Source: NVTR01 sp965237505 (GTDB lineage: Bacteria > Pseudomonadota > Alphaproteobacteria > Rhodobacterales > Rhodobacteraceae). From it: a DNA stretch of 64,000 nt. Shown here in pieces: positions 16,356 through 25,487 of the stretch; positions within the stretch are counted from its first letter, which is position 1, and every line of letters starts with the position of its first letter. The position numbers and the translations under genes were made by a program. Where the stretch lies: the NCBI GenBank assembly GCA_965237505.1, contig CBDEFR010000005.1:1-64000 (forward strand), in the 5' to 3' direction. The notes beneath the pieces are model-generated. The model was not told the origin of the DNA and ran no database searches. It saw only the letters and a program-made list of their open reading frames with translations.

Positions 16356-17358
16356 CATCGTTCTTGATGTGCGAAGTGCGAATTTGATGGAATTTTCGGC
16401 GGCTTTACCGCGTCACATCGGCACAAAAGATCATCGGTACCAGTATGGTTCCCGTGTTTTGAGCAATTCCCACATTGATTGCGCGGAAATCATGCAGGCC
16501 TATGCTGGAGATGTATTCACCCGTTTGGCCTCCAACGGAGAGACCATCGTTTTGATGATGGATCAAAGCCCTATCAATGACGGACATGAAGTCTTGATGC
16601 TGTCAGTGCGCATGCGTGATCGCGCCTTGCCTGTGGCTTGGCGCGTGCGCAAGACAAAGGCAATATTGGGTTTTCTCTCCAAAAAGAGTTACTGGACAGC
16701 ATTCAGGATTGGATGCCTGAAGGGGCTGATGTCATGTTAACGGGTGATCGATTTTATGGCACAGAAAGGTTAATCCATTGGTGTCAGGACGCTGGTTGGG
16801 GATATCGTATTCGCCTGAAGGGCAACCTGACTTTGCAGCACCAAGGTGGCGAGCTGTCTTGCATTGAAATCCGGGAGCTGATGCCGCAAGGGCTTATAAA
16901 CGCGGAACTTTATGGATCAGGTGTGTTTACGAATATCGGAGTATTGCACGACGATGGTCACCCTGAGCCCTGGATCATCGCTATGAATGCAAAGCCTTCA
17001 CAATACACGGTTCTCGATTATGGAATGCGATGGGGTATTGAAGCTATGTTCTCGGACTTCAAGACCCGTGGATTTGGCATCGCGCAAAGCCAAATCAAAA
17101 AGCCAGACCGACTGGAAAGGCTTATCCTTGTCATGGCAATAGCCATGTACTGGGCGGTTTCAACGGGCGCAGCAGATGAACAAATAGTCGCCGAAAGCGG
17201 CGAAAAAAGGCGATTCGCAAAACCCGAAGATCACTCTGCTCCCTCTTCAAACAGGGCCTGCGGTTCCTGCGCAGATGCTTCATAGGATATGAGAAAATCC
17301 CTAAATTATGGCAAATTTGGATTTTTTGAAGGGTGGTAAGGTTCCCAAGGTCTTGATA

Positions 17359-17388
17359 TTGACTCGGAAATTGCCCGCGCCTTATTAT
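17359..17388 (+). promoter_or_regulatory. Candidate sigma70 promoter of ihfA
   Basis: TTGACT (17359-17364) and TATTAT (17383-17388) are separated by 18 bases, 25 bases before the ihfA start. The promoter begins only 10 bases after the right target duplication of the IS4 relic, so the insertions left it whole. Prediction from motif only. Confidence 0.45.
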
Positions 17389-17413
17389 TTTTCAAACTTA
17401 ACAGGGGGACGGT

Positions 17414-17716
17414 ATGAGCACAAAGACATTAACACGTATGGATTTGTCCGAGGCGGTGTTCCGCGAAGTCGGACTTTCGCGCAACGAAAGCGCACAGCTT
17501 GTCGAAAATGTATTGAGTTATGTGTCCGACGCACTGGTCAACGGCGAAAGTGTAAAAATCTCGTCATTTGGGACCCTTAGCGTCCGCCACAAGGCTGCGC
17601 GCATCGGCCGGAATCCCAAGACCGGGCAGGAAGTTCCGATCTCGCCGCGGCGGGTTCTGACGTTTCGCCCGTCGCACCTGATGAAAGACCGCGTCGCTGC
17701 TGGCAACAAAGGGTAA
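17414..17716 (+). CDS. ihfA: Integration host factor subunit alpha
   Basis: A 100-residue HU/IHF protein that bends DNA as a heterodimer with IHF beta. The start MSTKTLTRMDLSEAVFREVGLS, the body KISSFGTLSVRHKAARIGRNPKTG with the DNA-intercalating proline turn, and the IHF-alpha type length are clear. AGGGGGA lies before the ATG. The MerR gene follows 13 bases later, likely in one transcript; in relatives ihfA follows fabH directly. Confidence 0.95.
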   Translation: MSTKTLTRMDLSEAVFREVGLSRNESAQLVENVLSYVSDALVNGESVKISSFGTLSVRHKAARIGRNPKTGQEVPISPRRVLTFRPSHLMKDRVAAGNKG

Positions 17717-17729
17717 GGACACCCTGAAA

Positions 17730-18383
17730 ATGGACAAGTCGCCCGAGGCCTTCCGCACCATCAGCGAGGTGGCAGACTGGCTCGACACCCCGACCCATGT
17801 ATTGCGATTCTGGGAAAGCCGTTTCATCCAGGTCAAACCGGTGAAACGGGCTGGCGGGCGGCGCTATTACCGGCCCAAAGACATGGAGCTTTTGGGCGGC
17901 ATCAAGAAACTTCTGCACAGCGACGGCATGACCATCCGCGGTGTTCAGAAACTTCTGCGCGAAGAGGGTGCGCGCCATGTTGCCGACTTGTCAGCACCAA
18001 TTTACAGCGGCGATGTGATCGACAGCGCGCTGGCGGCGGCGCCCATTGAGCTGGATGCCGCACCTGCCACGCCGGAAATCGTGGTCCCGATAAATGAACA
18101 GCCACAAGCGCCGCCACCGGCCGAGCCGCCCGCTGCTGATGAACCAGAACCGGACGCAGCAGCGGCACCAGAGCGCCAACCGCTGCTGGCGGACGTGGCC
18201 GACGATCCCGCCGACGAGAATGGCTCGGCACCCGATATCACTGATGTTGCAGCCTCGCTGCGTGGTATTGCGGGTGTCAGTCGCGAACCGATGCCGCCAT
18301 CCGAGCTGCTCAATGCGATTTATGTTCGCTTGACCCACCTGCGCGACCGGATGGGCGACGGCTTCGGTGCCGACGAAACCTGA
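17730..18383 (+). CDS. MerR-family transcriptional regulator
   Basis: A 217-residue protein with an N-terminal MerR helix-turn-helix (FRTISEVADWLDTPTHVLRFWESRF, then VKRAGGRRYYRPKDMELL). Residues 90-170 are a low-complexity Pro/Ala/Glu-rich linker, and the C-terminus (SELLNAIYVRLTHLRDRM) is a short helix. This architecture next to ihfA is standard in Rhodobacterales. No metal-binding cysteines are present, so it is not a metal sensor of the classical type; its targets are unknown. Confidence 0.88.
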   Translation: MDKSPEAFRTISEVADWLDTPTHVLRFWESRFIQVKPVKRAGGRRYYRPKDMELLGGIKKLLHSDGMTIRGVQKLLREEGARHVADLSAPIYSGDVIDSALAAAPIELDAAPATPEIVVPINEQPQAPPPAEPPAADEPEPDAAAAPERQPLLADVADDPADENGSAPDITDVAASLRGIAGVSREPMPPSELLNAIYVRLTHLRDRMGDGFGADET

Positions 18384-18455
18384 TCCGAACCAGCCCGGTC
18401 TGATGACAATTCCGGCTTGCTCCTGCGTCCAGAAACATTATCTAGGGGCGCACGT

Positions 18456-18532
18456 CGGGCTATGGCGCAGTCTGGTAGCGCATCCGTCTGGGGGACGGAA
18501 GGTCGCAGGTTCAAATCCTGCTAGCCCGACCA
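18456..18532 (+). tRNA. tRNA-Pro (GGG)
   Basis: A 77-base cloverleaf with acceptor stem CGGGCTA / TAGCCCG, D-arm GGCGCAGTCTGGTAGCGC, anticodon arm TCCGT-CTGGGGG-ACGGA (anticodon GGG), T-arm GCAGGTTCAAATCCTGC, and encoded CCA. Follows ihfA-merR as in relatives. Confidence 0.96.
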
Positions 18533-18541
18533 GATCAAAAC

Positions 18542-18574
18542 CGCCCCCCGTCGGGCTTGGCGGCGGGCGTTTTT
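18542..18574 (+). terminator. Intrinsic terminator after tRNA-Pro
   Basis: CGCCC (18542-18546) can pair with GGGCG (18565-18569), with a nested CCG/CGG-rich alternative, followed by five T (18570-18574). Position 10 bases after the tRNA CCA end supports a terminator. Confidence 0.6.
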
Positions 18575-18589
18575 ACTAAAGGGGACCAT

Positions 18590-19678
18590 GTGACTGCTAC
18601 TGGCGTACTTCCGGATCACGCCATCCGGCAGCTGATCAACGACGGCAGTCTTGTCGCTGAACCTGCTGTTATTGCAGAACAAATTCAGCCCGCTTCGCTC
18701 GACATGCGGCTTGGTGGCGTGGCCTACCGGGTCCGGGCGTCGTTTCTGAGCGGGCGCGCGCGCACGGTCGCCGAGCGATTGCGCGAATTTGAAATGCACC
18801 AGATCGATCTGAGCGGCGGCGCGGTGCTGGAGAAGGGCTGCGTCTATCTGGTGCCGCTGATCGAACGACTGAACCTGTCGGCAGACATGTCTGCAGTGGC
18901 GAACGCCAAAAGCTCGACCGGGCGCCTTGACTTGCTGACCCGCACGATCACTGACGGCGGGGTCGAATTTGACCGCATACCGGCGGGATATTCGGGCCCG
19001 CTTTACGCCGAAATATGCCCGCGCTCGTTTTCGGTGCTGGTGCGCGCCGGTATGCGGCTTAACCAGATCCGGTTTCGTCAGGGCCAGGCGATCCTGAGTG
19101 ATGGTGAACTGCAGGCACGCCACGCTGAGGTCGGGCTGGTGTCTGGTGAGGCGGTGATAGCGCAAGGCCTTGGCTTTTCGGTGGATCTGCAGCCCGAGAC
19201 CGGCAATCTCGTTGGCTACCGCGCCAAACCCCATAGCGGCGTCATCGATTTGGACAAGATCGGCCATTACGATCCGCTCGAGTACTGGGAACCGATCCAC
19301 ACGTCGCAGGGCCGGATCATCCTTGATCCGGGCGCGTTTTACATCCTGGTGAGCCGCGAAGCGGTGCACATCCCGCCCGACTGCGCCGCCGAAATGGCTC
19401 CGTATCTGGCGATGGTGGGCGAGTTCCGGGTGCATTATGCGGGCTTTTTTGATCCCGGCTTTGGTCACTACCCGGCAGGTGGCGCCGGATCGCGCGGCGT
19501 GCTGGAGGTGCGCTGCCACGAAGCGCCGTTCGTGCTGGAACACGCGCAGGTGGTCGGGCGGCTGGTGTATGAGCGCATGGCGGCGGTGCCTGATACGCTC
19601 TATGGCGCTGGCCTCAAGTCATATTATCAGGGCCAGGGGCTGAAATTGTCGAAACATTTCCACACGTTGGAAAATTGA
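18590..19678 (+). CDS. dcd: 2'-deoxycytidine 5'-triphosphate deaminase (two-domain form)
   Basis: A 362-residue protein of the dCTP deaminase/dUTPase fold, about twice the length of E. coli Dcd, the form found in many alphaproteobacteria. It deaminates dCTP to dUTP for dTTP supply. Visible motifs: QPASLDMRLGGVAYRVRASF (residues about 30-49), ANAKSSTGRLDLLTRTITDGG (about 105) and the second-domain copy HIPPDCAAEMAPYLAMVGEFRVHYAGFFDPGFG (about 264-296). The start is taken as GTG at 18590, preceded by AAAGGGGA; the upstream in-frame ATG at 18557 lies in the terminator. Confidence 0.9.
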   Translation: MTATGVLPDHAIRQLINDGSLVAEPAVIAEQIQPASLDMRLGGVAYRVRASFLSGRARTVAERLREFEMHQIDLSGGAVLEKGCVYLVPLIERLNLSADMSAVANAKSSTGRLDLLTRTITDGGVEFDRIPAGYSGPLYAEICPRSFSVLVRAGMRLNQIRFRQGQAILSDGELQARHAEVGLVSGEAVIAQGLGFSVDLQPETGNLVGYRAKPHSGVIDLDKIGHYDPLEYWEPIHTSQGRIILDPGAFYILVSREAVHIPPDCAAEMAPYLAMVGEFRVHYAGFFDPGFGHYPAGGAGSRGVLEVRCHEAPFVLEHAQVVGRLVYERMAAVPDTLYGAGLKSYYQGQGLKLSKHFHTLEN

Positions 19679-19724
19679 GCGCCTAAAGGCGCACGTCTGC
19701 CTGCACTTCGTGCGAATTTTCGCA

Positions 19725-19755
19725 CCACTTGGGGGATATTTAAGCAAGAAAGACA
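19725..19755 (+). repeat. Recurrent intergenic motif GGGGATATTT...CAAGAAAGA, copy 3
   Basis: Reads CACTTGGGGGATATTTAAGC then AAGAAAGAC, between the convergent dcd and lipA. An inverted repeat CGCCCACC (19802-19809) / GGTGGGCG (19822-19829) further on may act as a hairpin between the two convergent genes. Confidence 0.5.
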
Positions 19756-19844
19756 TCCAAGGCTGTAGGTGACTGACAAATCGCTGGATCGATTTTTCAG
19801 CCGCCCACCCCGCCCCCAATAGGTGGGCGCTGCCCGTTCGTCGC

Positions 19845-20801
19845 TCAGGCCTGCCCCAACATGTCCACCCGCGCCGCCCGCAGCCGGGCAAAATCGTCGC
19901 CCGCGTGATAGGACGAACGGGTCAGCGGCGTCGCTGACACCATGCCGAAGCCTTTGCCCCAGGCGGCCTTTTCATAAGCCGCAAATTCGTCCGGGGTCAC
20001 AAACCGCTCAATCGCATGATGCTTTGGGGTTGGTTGCAGATACTGCCCGATGGTCAGGAAATCCACATCCGCGGCGCGCATGTCGTCCATCACCTGCAAC
20101 ACCGCTTGGCGGTCCTCGCCAAGCCCGACCATGATGCCGGACTTGGTGAACATCGCCGGGTCAAGCTCCTTGACCCGTTGCAGCAAGCGAAGCGAGTGGA
20201 AATAGCGCGCGCCGGGGCGCACCGATGGGTAAAGCTCTGGGACCGTTTCCAAGTTATGGTTGAATACGTCAGGGCGGGCTTTCACTGCGGTTTCAAGCGC
20301 TTCGGGCGGACACTTAAGAAAATCCGGGGTCAGAATTTCGATTGTCGTGCCCGGGCATTTCTGGCGGATGGCGCGCACTGTCTGGGCGAAATGCTCGGCC
20401 CCGCCGTCGGCCAAATCATCGCGGTCCACCGAGGTGATGACCACATGGTTCAGCCCGAGGGTTTTGACCGCTGCTCCCACCCGGCCCGGTTCAAACAAAT
20501 CCAACGCGCCGGGCTTGCCGGTGGCAATATTGCAAAACGCACAGCCGCGGGTGCAAATGTCACCCATGATCATCATGGTGGCATGGCCCATGCTCCAGCA
20601 TTCACCGACGTTCGGACAGCTGGCCTCTTGGCACACAGTGATCAAGTTGTTGTCGCGTAAAATGTCGCGGGTGCGTTTGAAGCCCTCTGAGTTGGGGGCC
20701 TTGACGCGAATCCAGGCGGGTTTGCGTGGCTGCGTTTTATCGGCGAGATGGGCTTTTTCCGGGTGGCGCTGACTGGGTATCAGCAGGTCTCGCTGGCTCA
20801 T
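19845..20801 (-). CDS. lipA: Lipoyl synthase
   Basis: A 318-residue radical SAM enzyme that inserts two sulfurs into octanoyl groups on the 2-oxoacid dehydrogenases and GcvH. The auxiliary cluster motif CQEASCPNVGEC and the radical SAM motif CTRGCAFC are both intact, as is GGAEHFAQTVRAIR and the C-terminal GMVSATPLTRSSYHAG. The start at 20801 (MSQRDLLIPSQRHPEK) gives normal length; the frame stays open upstream without similarity. Confidence 0.96.
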   Translation of the reverse strand: MSQRDLLIPSQRHPEKAHLADKTQPRKPAWIRVKAPNSEGFKRTRDILRDNNLITVCQEASCPNVGECWSMGHATMMIMGDICTRGCAFCNIATGKPGALDLFEPGRVGAAVKTLGLNHVVITSVDRDDLADGGAEHFAQTVRAIRQKCPGTTIEILTPDFLKCPPEALETAVKARPDVFNHNLETVPELYPSVRPGARYFHSLRLLQRVKELDPAMFTKSGIMVGLGEDRQAVLQVMDDMRAADVDFLTIGQYLQPTPKHHAIERFVTPDEFAAYEKAAWGKGFGMVSATPLTRSSYHAGDDFARLRAARVDMLGQA

Positions 20802-20949
20802 GATGTCATCCTTGCTTCGGCCCATGATTATAGGAAGGCGCAGGCATTGTCTAAAGGCCCTATTTTGCATTTGTCCATTGCAAATGAATTGAGCATTTTT
20901 CAAGATGTGGTAGGTAGGACACGCAATTACACCACAAAAGGGACGCGTT

Positions 20950-21591
20950 ATGAAAAAATACATCGCTGAAGTTATCGGCACCTTCGCCCTGGTCTTTTTT
21001 GGCTGCGGCACAATCCTGTTCATGGTGAGTGATGTCGGGCTGATCGGCGTCGCCTTTGCCTTTGGCCTGACCGTGACCGCAATGGCTTATGGGCTGGGTC
21101 CGATATCCGGCGCGCATCTCAACCCTGCGGTCAGCTTGGGGGCGAAACTTGCCGGGCGGATGTCCACCGGTGACATGTTCGGCTATTGGGTGGCGCAGGT
21201 TGTTGGTGGCCTTGGCGCGACCCTGGTGCTGAGCGTCATGGGCGCCGATGCAGGCGCGGCTTCGACCACGGTCGGGGATCCGGGCACCGTGGCGGCGCTG
21301 ATCTTTGAGATCGTCGCGACATTCCTGTTTGTAACGGTGATTCTTGGCGCCACGCAGGATGGTCACGCGACCAACGCCGCCGGGCTTGCGATCGGTCTGA
21401 CTCTGGTGGTGATCCATCTGGCGGGCATCAAAGTATCCGGTGCGTCGGTTAACCCTGCCCGCTCGTTTGCCACCAATGTATTTGACGCCGATGCGCTGGC
21501 ACAAATGTGGATTTACATTGTCGGACCGCTGGCTGGCGGCGCTTTGGCCGGTCTTGCGCATTCGGCAGGGCTGACCCGCGCGGGCGATTGA
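20950..21591 (+). CDS. aqpZ: Aquaporin (MIP family)
   Basis: A 213-residue channel with six hydrophobic segments and both NPA boxes, HLNPAVSLG (about residue 57) and SVNPARSFA (about 168). The arginine after the second NPA is the selectivity-filter residue, and the His in VVIHLAG with the small Phe/Ala surroundings fits a water-selective AqpZ type. Divergent from lipA. Downstream it converges with the broken DUF6456 gene, with about 90 bases of unassignable sequence between. Confidence 0.93.
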   Translation: MKKYIAEVIGTFALVFFGCGTILFMVSDVGLIGVAFAFGLTVTAMAYGLGPISGAHLNPAVSLGAKLAGRMSTGDMFGYWVAQVVGGLGATLVLSVMGADAGAASTTVGDPGTVAALIFEIVATFLFVTVILGATQDGHATNAAGLAIGLTLVVIHLAGIKVSGASVNPARSFATNVFDADALAQMWIYIVGPLAGGALAGLAHSAGLTRAGD

Positions 21592-21679
21592 CGACGAGCG
21601 TTGTCGGGGCCGCAAACGCGGCGGTCCTGACAGTCGCTTTGATATGCGGAACCACAAGTAATCGCCGAAAATAATTGCG

Positions 21680-22314
21680 AACGGCCGCGCGCGGCCCGGT
21701 GCTTCAGCAAAACCGGCGCGCGCCGCGTGATCCTGGGCCAGCAGGCGTTTCAATGCCGCGCGGCCGGCAGACGTGATGTGGTAGCGCGAAATGCGCCCCG
21801 GTGCGGCACAGCTGATCCAGTCCTTCAGCGCCATCGCTTGGGTCACCGGGCGTTCGACCACCGCCGTCCGCGTGGTGCGTCCATCTTCGGCTTCGCGCAC
21901 CACAACGGCCTTTTCCATATCCTTGGCCACTGCCAGACAAGCGGCCGGTTCACACAGGCGGCGTAAAATACGACGCGCATCGCGCTCGACCGTTGTGTCG
22001 TCCGGGGTGTCGGTTGGTTTGCGGATCTGGGGTATCATGGGCAGACTGTCCTTGGCTTGAAGTTGCATTGTGGGGTCGTTTGATCGCCGGATTGCGCCAA
22101 GATTGGACAAAGCTTCATCGACCAGCAGGTCATCGCGCCGTGCCTCGGTTTTTCTGACTTGCCGCAGCACCGTTGACGCGTGGCAGCCCGCCCCGCGCGC
22201 CAGCTTGCGGATCGAATGCCCACATTCGGTGTGATCGATGTAGTGCCGCGCCGCCTCTGGCACACACTCAGGCATTTCGCTGTCACCACACGCCCCGACG
22301 ACATTACTTAACAT
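21680..22314 (-). pseudogene. DUF6456 helix-turn-helix protein, C-terminally truncated
   Basis: From 22314 (MLSNVVGACGDSEMPECVPEAARHYIDHTE) the frame matches the Rhodobacterales DUF6456 protein: HSIRKLARGAGCHASTVLRQVRKTEARRDD is its helix-turn-helix, and LLRRLCEPAACLAVAKDMEKAVVVRE-type sequence (here ILRRLCEPAACLAVAKD) its middle. Similarity stops after AAGRAALKRLLAQDHAARAGFAEAPGR near 21690; the expected conserved C-terminal block (RRDKDG...QNWD type) is missing and the frame then runs uselessly through the aquaporin gene in antisense. The divergent partner DUF6477 (26252) is frameshifted, so both genes of the pair are damaged. Confidence 0.65.
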
Positions 22315-23238
22315 TGCTAACCCCCTGTCAGTCTCATTCAGCACCAACAGGTGCGATGGGTGGCTGAACCAAGATGCAGCGCCTTGTCCTGACTGCATCG
22401 CCGCAGACCTTGATATTACCTGTTCAACCTAAAGTTGTATTAATTACCAGATCATTAAAATACCCGGCATATGATACCAAGGGCCATTATGCGTGACTCT
22501 TTTGGGATTCCCTTTTCGTCTCGGTTGTGATTCGCTTCTGCTACAAGCAGGAGAGACCCATGACAGTTGCGGTTACACGGTTGGATTTATCGGCGAGGGA
22601 CCTTCGCGCGTCGGCGGCGAGGTCAACGGATGCGAAGGCAGCGCGGAGGATGTTGGCGATTGCGTTGGTTATGGAAGGGTCGGACCGCGCGGCGGCGGCG
22701 CGGAGCTGCGGGATGGACCGGCAAACCTTGCGCGACTGGGTGTATCGTTACAATGCCGGGGGGCTTGCGGGCCTGTCGAACCGCACGGCACCAGGGCGCA
22801 CGCCTTACCTGAGCGCCGCGCAGAAGGCGGAACTTTCCGAGATCGTTCGCGCGGGTCCTGACCCTGAGGTGGACCGCGTGGTGCGTTGGCGGCGTATCGA
22901 CCTGAAGCACCTGATCAAAGAGCGCTTCGGTGTTGTCATGCATGAGCGCACGGTAGGCAAACAGCTTGCCGAACTTGGGTTCAGGCGGCTTTCGGTGCGC
23001 CCCGCACATCCTCAATCGGATCCGGCCGCACAGGCGGCGTTCAAAAAAAAACTTCGCGCAGCTGGTAGCGGCGGCACTGCCGCCTGAAGCCCGCGGCAAA
23101 CCACTGGAAATCTGGTTCCAAGATGAAGTGTGAATCCCGGAGCAATACTGGACCACAGAAACGGTCGAATAATCTGACTGTCGCGGAGTAAAACTCCGCC
23201 ATTCTGACGCCTGAGGCAAACGAGCTGAGGGCGGGGAG

Positions 23239-24738
23239 ATGTATTCTGTGGAATTGTACAGCCGGGTTCGGCGTGCGTGTCATGTCGGTGGGATGAGTGA
23301 GCGGGCGGCGGCCGGTCATTTCGGGATAGACCGCAAGACTGTGTCAAAAATTCTGAAGCATGCGGTGCCACCGGGGTATCGCAGGAATGGGCCACCAGCC
23401 CGTCCAAAGCTTGACCCGTTCATTCCGCTCATCAACCAGATATTGGAAGAGGATAAGTCGCGGCTCAAGAAGCAGCGGCATACGTCGAAGCGGATATATG
23501 AGCGTCTGCGTGATGAACATGGCTTCACCGGCGGGATCACGATTGTGACCGACTATGTTCGCGAGAAGAAGCGCCGGACTCGGGAAGTGTTCGTGCCGCT
23601 GTCGCACGCGCCAGGCCACGCCCAGGTTGATTTTGGTGAGGCGCTTGGCGAGATTGGCGGGGTCGTGCGCAAGCTGCACTACTTTGCAATGTCTCTGCCG
23701 CACTCGGACGCGTTCTTCATCAAGACCTATCCGGCGGAGACAACCGAGGCCTTTTGCGATGGCCATGTCTCCGCCTTTGCGTTCTTCGGCGGCGTGCCGC
23801 TGTCAGGGCTCTACGACAACACCACGATCGCGGTGGCGCGGATCCTCGGGGACGGAAAACGGCAACGAACCAGAACCTTTGCTGAGTTGCAGTCGCATTA
23901 CCTGTTCGAAGACAGGTTCGGCCGTCCTGGCAAGGGCAACGACAAGGGTAATGTCGAAGGCACAATCGGTTATGGCCGGCGGAACTTCCTGGTGCCGATG
24001 CCGCGCTTCGACAGTTTCGATGACCTGAACGTCCGGCTGGAGGAGCAATGCCTCAAACGTCAGGATGAGGTTCTGCGGGGTCATTCCGAGACTATCGGCG
24101 AGCGGCTGATGCGCGACCTCGACGCCCTGATGGCGCTGCCGCCTGTACCCTACGATGCCTGCGAGAAAGTCAGCACGCGGGCGACGTCGATCTCGATGGT
24201 CCGCTATCGCAACAACGATTACTCGGTGCCGGTCGCCTGCGCTCATCACGAGGTTCAGGTCCGCGGCTATGTCCACGAGGTCGTCATCGGCTGCGGCGCC
24301 GAGGTGATCGCCTGCCACCAACGGTCCTATGAGAAGGCTGATATGGTCTTCGATCCGATGCACTTCCTGCCGCTGCTGGAACAGAAGGTTGGCGCGCTGG
24401 ACCAGGCGGCACCGCTGCAGGGCTGGGACCTGCCAGGGGAGTTTGCCACCCTGCACCGGCTGCTGGAAGCGCGCATGGGCAAGAAGGGCAAGCGCGAATA
24501 CGTCCAGGTTCTGCGGCTGCTTGAGAGCTTCGAGATGGCGCACGTCCACGGGGCTATCAAACAGTCGCTGGAACTGGGCGCGATCGGCTACGATGCGGTC
24601 AAGCATCTGGTGCTTTGCCGGATCGAGAGGCGCCCGCCACAGCTCGATCTCGATATCTACCCCTACCTGCCCAAAGCACTGGTCGAGACCACCAAGCCCG
24701 CGAGCTATATGAGCCTGATGACGCAGGTGCCGGCATGA
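23239..24738 (+). CDS. istA: IS21-family transposase IstA
   Basis: A 499-residue transposase: N-terminal helix-turn-helix (GGMSERAAAGHFGIDRKTVSKIL), DDE core with D in HAQVDFGEAL, D in LYDNTTIAV and E in KGNDKGNVEGTIGYGR, and a C-terminal Mu-like beta domain. Full length, no interruption. Its stop overlaps the istB start by ATGA. Confidence 0.94.
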   Translation: MYSVELYSRVRRACHVGGMSERAAAGHFGIDRKTVSKILKHAVPPGYRRNGPPARPKLDPFIPLINQILEEDKSRLKKQRHTSKRIYERLRDEHGFTGGITIVTDYVREKKRRTREVFVPLSHAPGHAQVDFGEALGEIGGVVRKLHYFAMSLPHSDAFFIKTYPAETTEAFCDGHVSAFAFFGGVPLSGLYDNTTIAVARILGDGKRQRTRTFAELQSHYLFEDRFGRPGKGNDKGNVEGTIGYGRRNFLVPMPRFDSFDDLNVRLEEQCLKRQDEVLRGHSETIGERLMRDLDALMALPPVPYDACEKVSTRATSISMVRYRNNDYSVPVACAHHEVQVRGYVHEVVIGCGAEVIACHQRSYEKADMVFDPMHFLPLLEQKVGALDQAAPLQGWDLPGEFATLHRLLEARMGKKGKREYVQVLRLLESFEMAHVHGAIKQSLELGAIGYDAVKHLVLCRIERRPPQLDLDIYPYLPKALVETTKPASYMSLMTQVPA

Positions 24739-25487
24739 CCGATACACCGCAGGTTCTGCTGCAGCATCACCTAAAAAAACTGCGCTTGCCGACATTCCTG
24801 GGCGAATATTCCAAACTTGCGCAACAATGCGCTGCTGAGAAGAAGGATCACGTCCAGTATTTACTGCGGCTCTGCGAACTTGAACTGATAGAGCGGGAAC
24901 GCCGGATGATCGAGCGGCGCATCAAGGCCGCGAAGTTTCCAGCCACCAAGAGCCTGGACAGCTTCGATTTCAAGGCGATCGCGTCACTCAACAAGCCGCT
25001 CGTGCTGGAGCTGGCGCGCTGTGAATACATCGACAAATACCAGAACATCATTGCCCTGGGGCCAAGTGGCACCGGTAAAACCCATGTCGCACTGGGGCTG
25101 GGATTGGCCGCCTGCCAGAAGGGCCTCAAGGTCCGCTTCATAACCGCCGCATCACTGGTTCACGAATTGATCGAAGCTGTCGATGAACGCCGCCTGCAGA
25201 GGTTCCAAAAACAACTCACCAGCCAGAACCTTCTGATCATTGACGAGCTGGGCTTTGTCCCCTTGAGCAAAACCGGCGCTGAGCTGCTCTTCGAAGTCAT
25301 CTCCCAATGCTATGAACGCGGCTCCATAATAATCACCTCAAATCTGCCGTTCGACGAATGGACCGAAATATTCGGATCCGAGCGCCTCACCGGTGCGCTC
25401 CTGGATCGCCTCACCCACCACGTCCATATACTGGAGATGAACGGCGACAGCTTTCGGCTAAAACAGAGCCGAAACGCCAGAGCCTGA
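24735..25487 (+). CDS. istB: IS21-family helper ATPase IstB
   Basis: A 250-residue AAA+ ATPase related to DnaC, which activates IstA and selects targets. Walker A GPSGTGKTHVA (about residue 110), Walker B LLIIDELGFVP (about 170), sensor 1 IITSNLPFDEW and arginine-rich DRLTHHVHILEMNGDSFRLK are present. Translationally coupled to istA. Confidence 0.94.
   Translation: MTDTPQVLLQHHLKKLRLPTFLGEYSKLAQQCAAEKKDHVQYLLRLCELELIERERRMIERRIKAAKFPATKSLDSFDFKAIASLNKPLVLELARCEYIDKYQNIIALGPSGTGKTHVALGLGLAACQKGLKVRFITAASLVHELIEAVDERRLQRFQKQLTSQNLLIIDELGFVPLSKTGAELLFEVISQCYERGSIIITSNLPFDEWTEIFGSERLTGALLDRLTHHVHILEMNGDSFRLKQSRNARA

Larger units (their letters stand above)
13964..17285 (+). pseudogene. IS4-family transposase, interrupted by two IS elements and frameshifted
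   Basis: The N-terminal piece (13964-14063) reads VNEAIKVDFIERLPKFHKS; the rest resumes at 16364 with LDVRSANLMEFSAALPRHIG. Catalytic segments are LMMDQSPINDG (first Asp), MLTGDRFYG (second Asp) and the YGMRWGIEAMFSDFKTRGF segment with the YREK-like Glu region. Besides the insertions, the frame changes near 16655-16665 (WRVRKTK to KGNIGFSLQKELL), which fits loss of one base. The gene is dead; its sequence is less GC-rich than the surrounding chromosome. Confidence 0.8.
13873..17340 (+). mobile_element. IS4-type insertion sequence relic, split by IS630-A2 and IS1595
   Basis: The outer element has inverted ends CTTACCACCCTTCAA (13873-) and TTGAAGGGTGGTAAG (-17340), and a 9-bp target duplication GTTCCCAAG (13864-13872 and 17341-17349), all consistent with the IS4 family. 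Its single transposase gene starts near 13964, is cut at 14064 by IS630-A2 and at 15248 by an IS1595 copy, and ends near 17285. About 1.2 kb of the 3.5 kb belongs to the outer element. It lies between fabH and ihfA. Confidence 0.85.
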
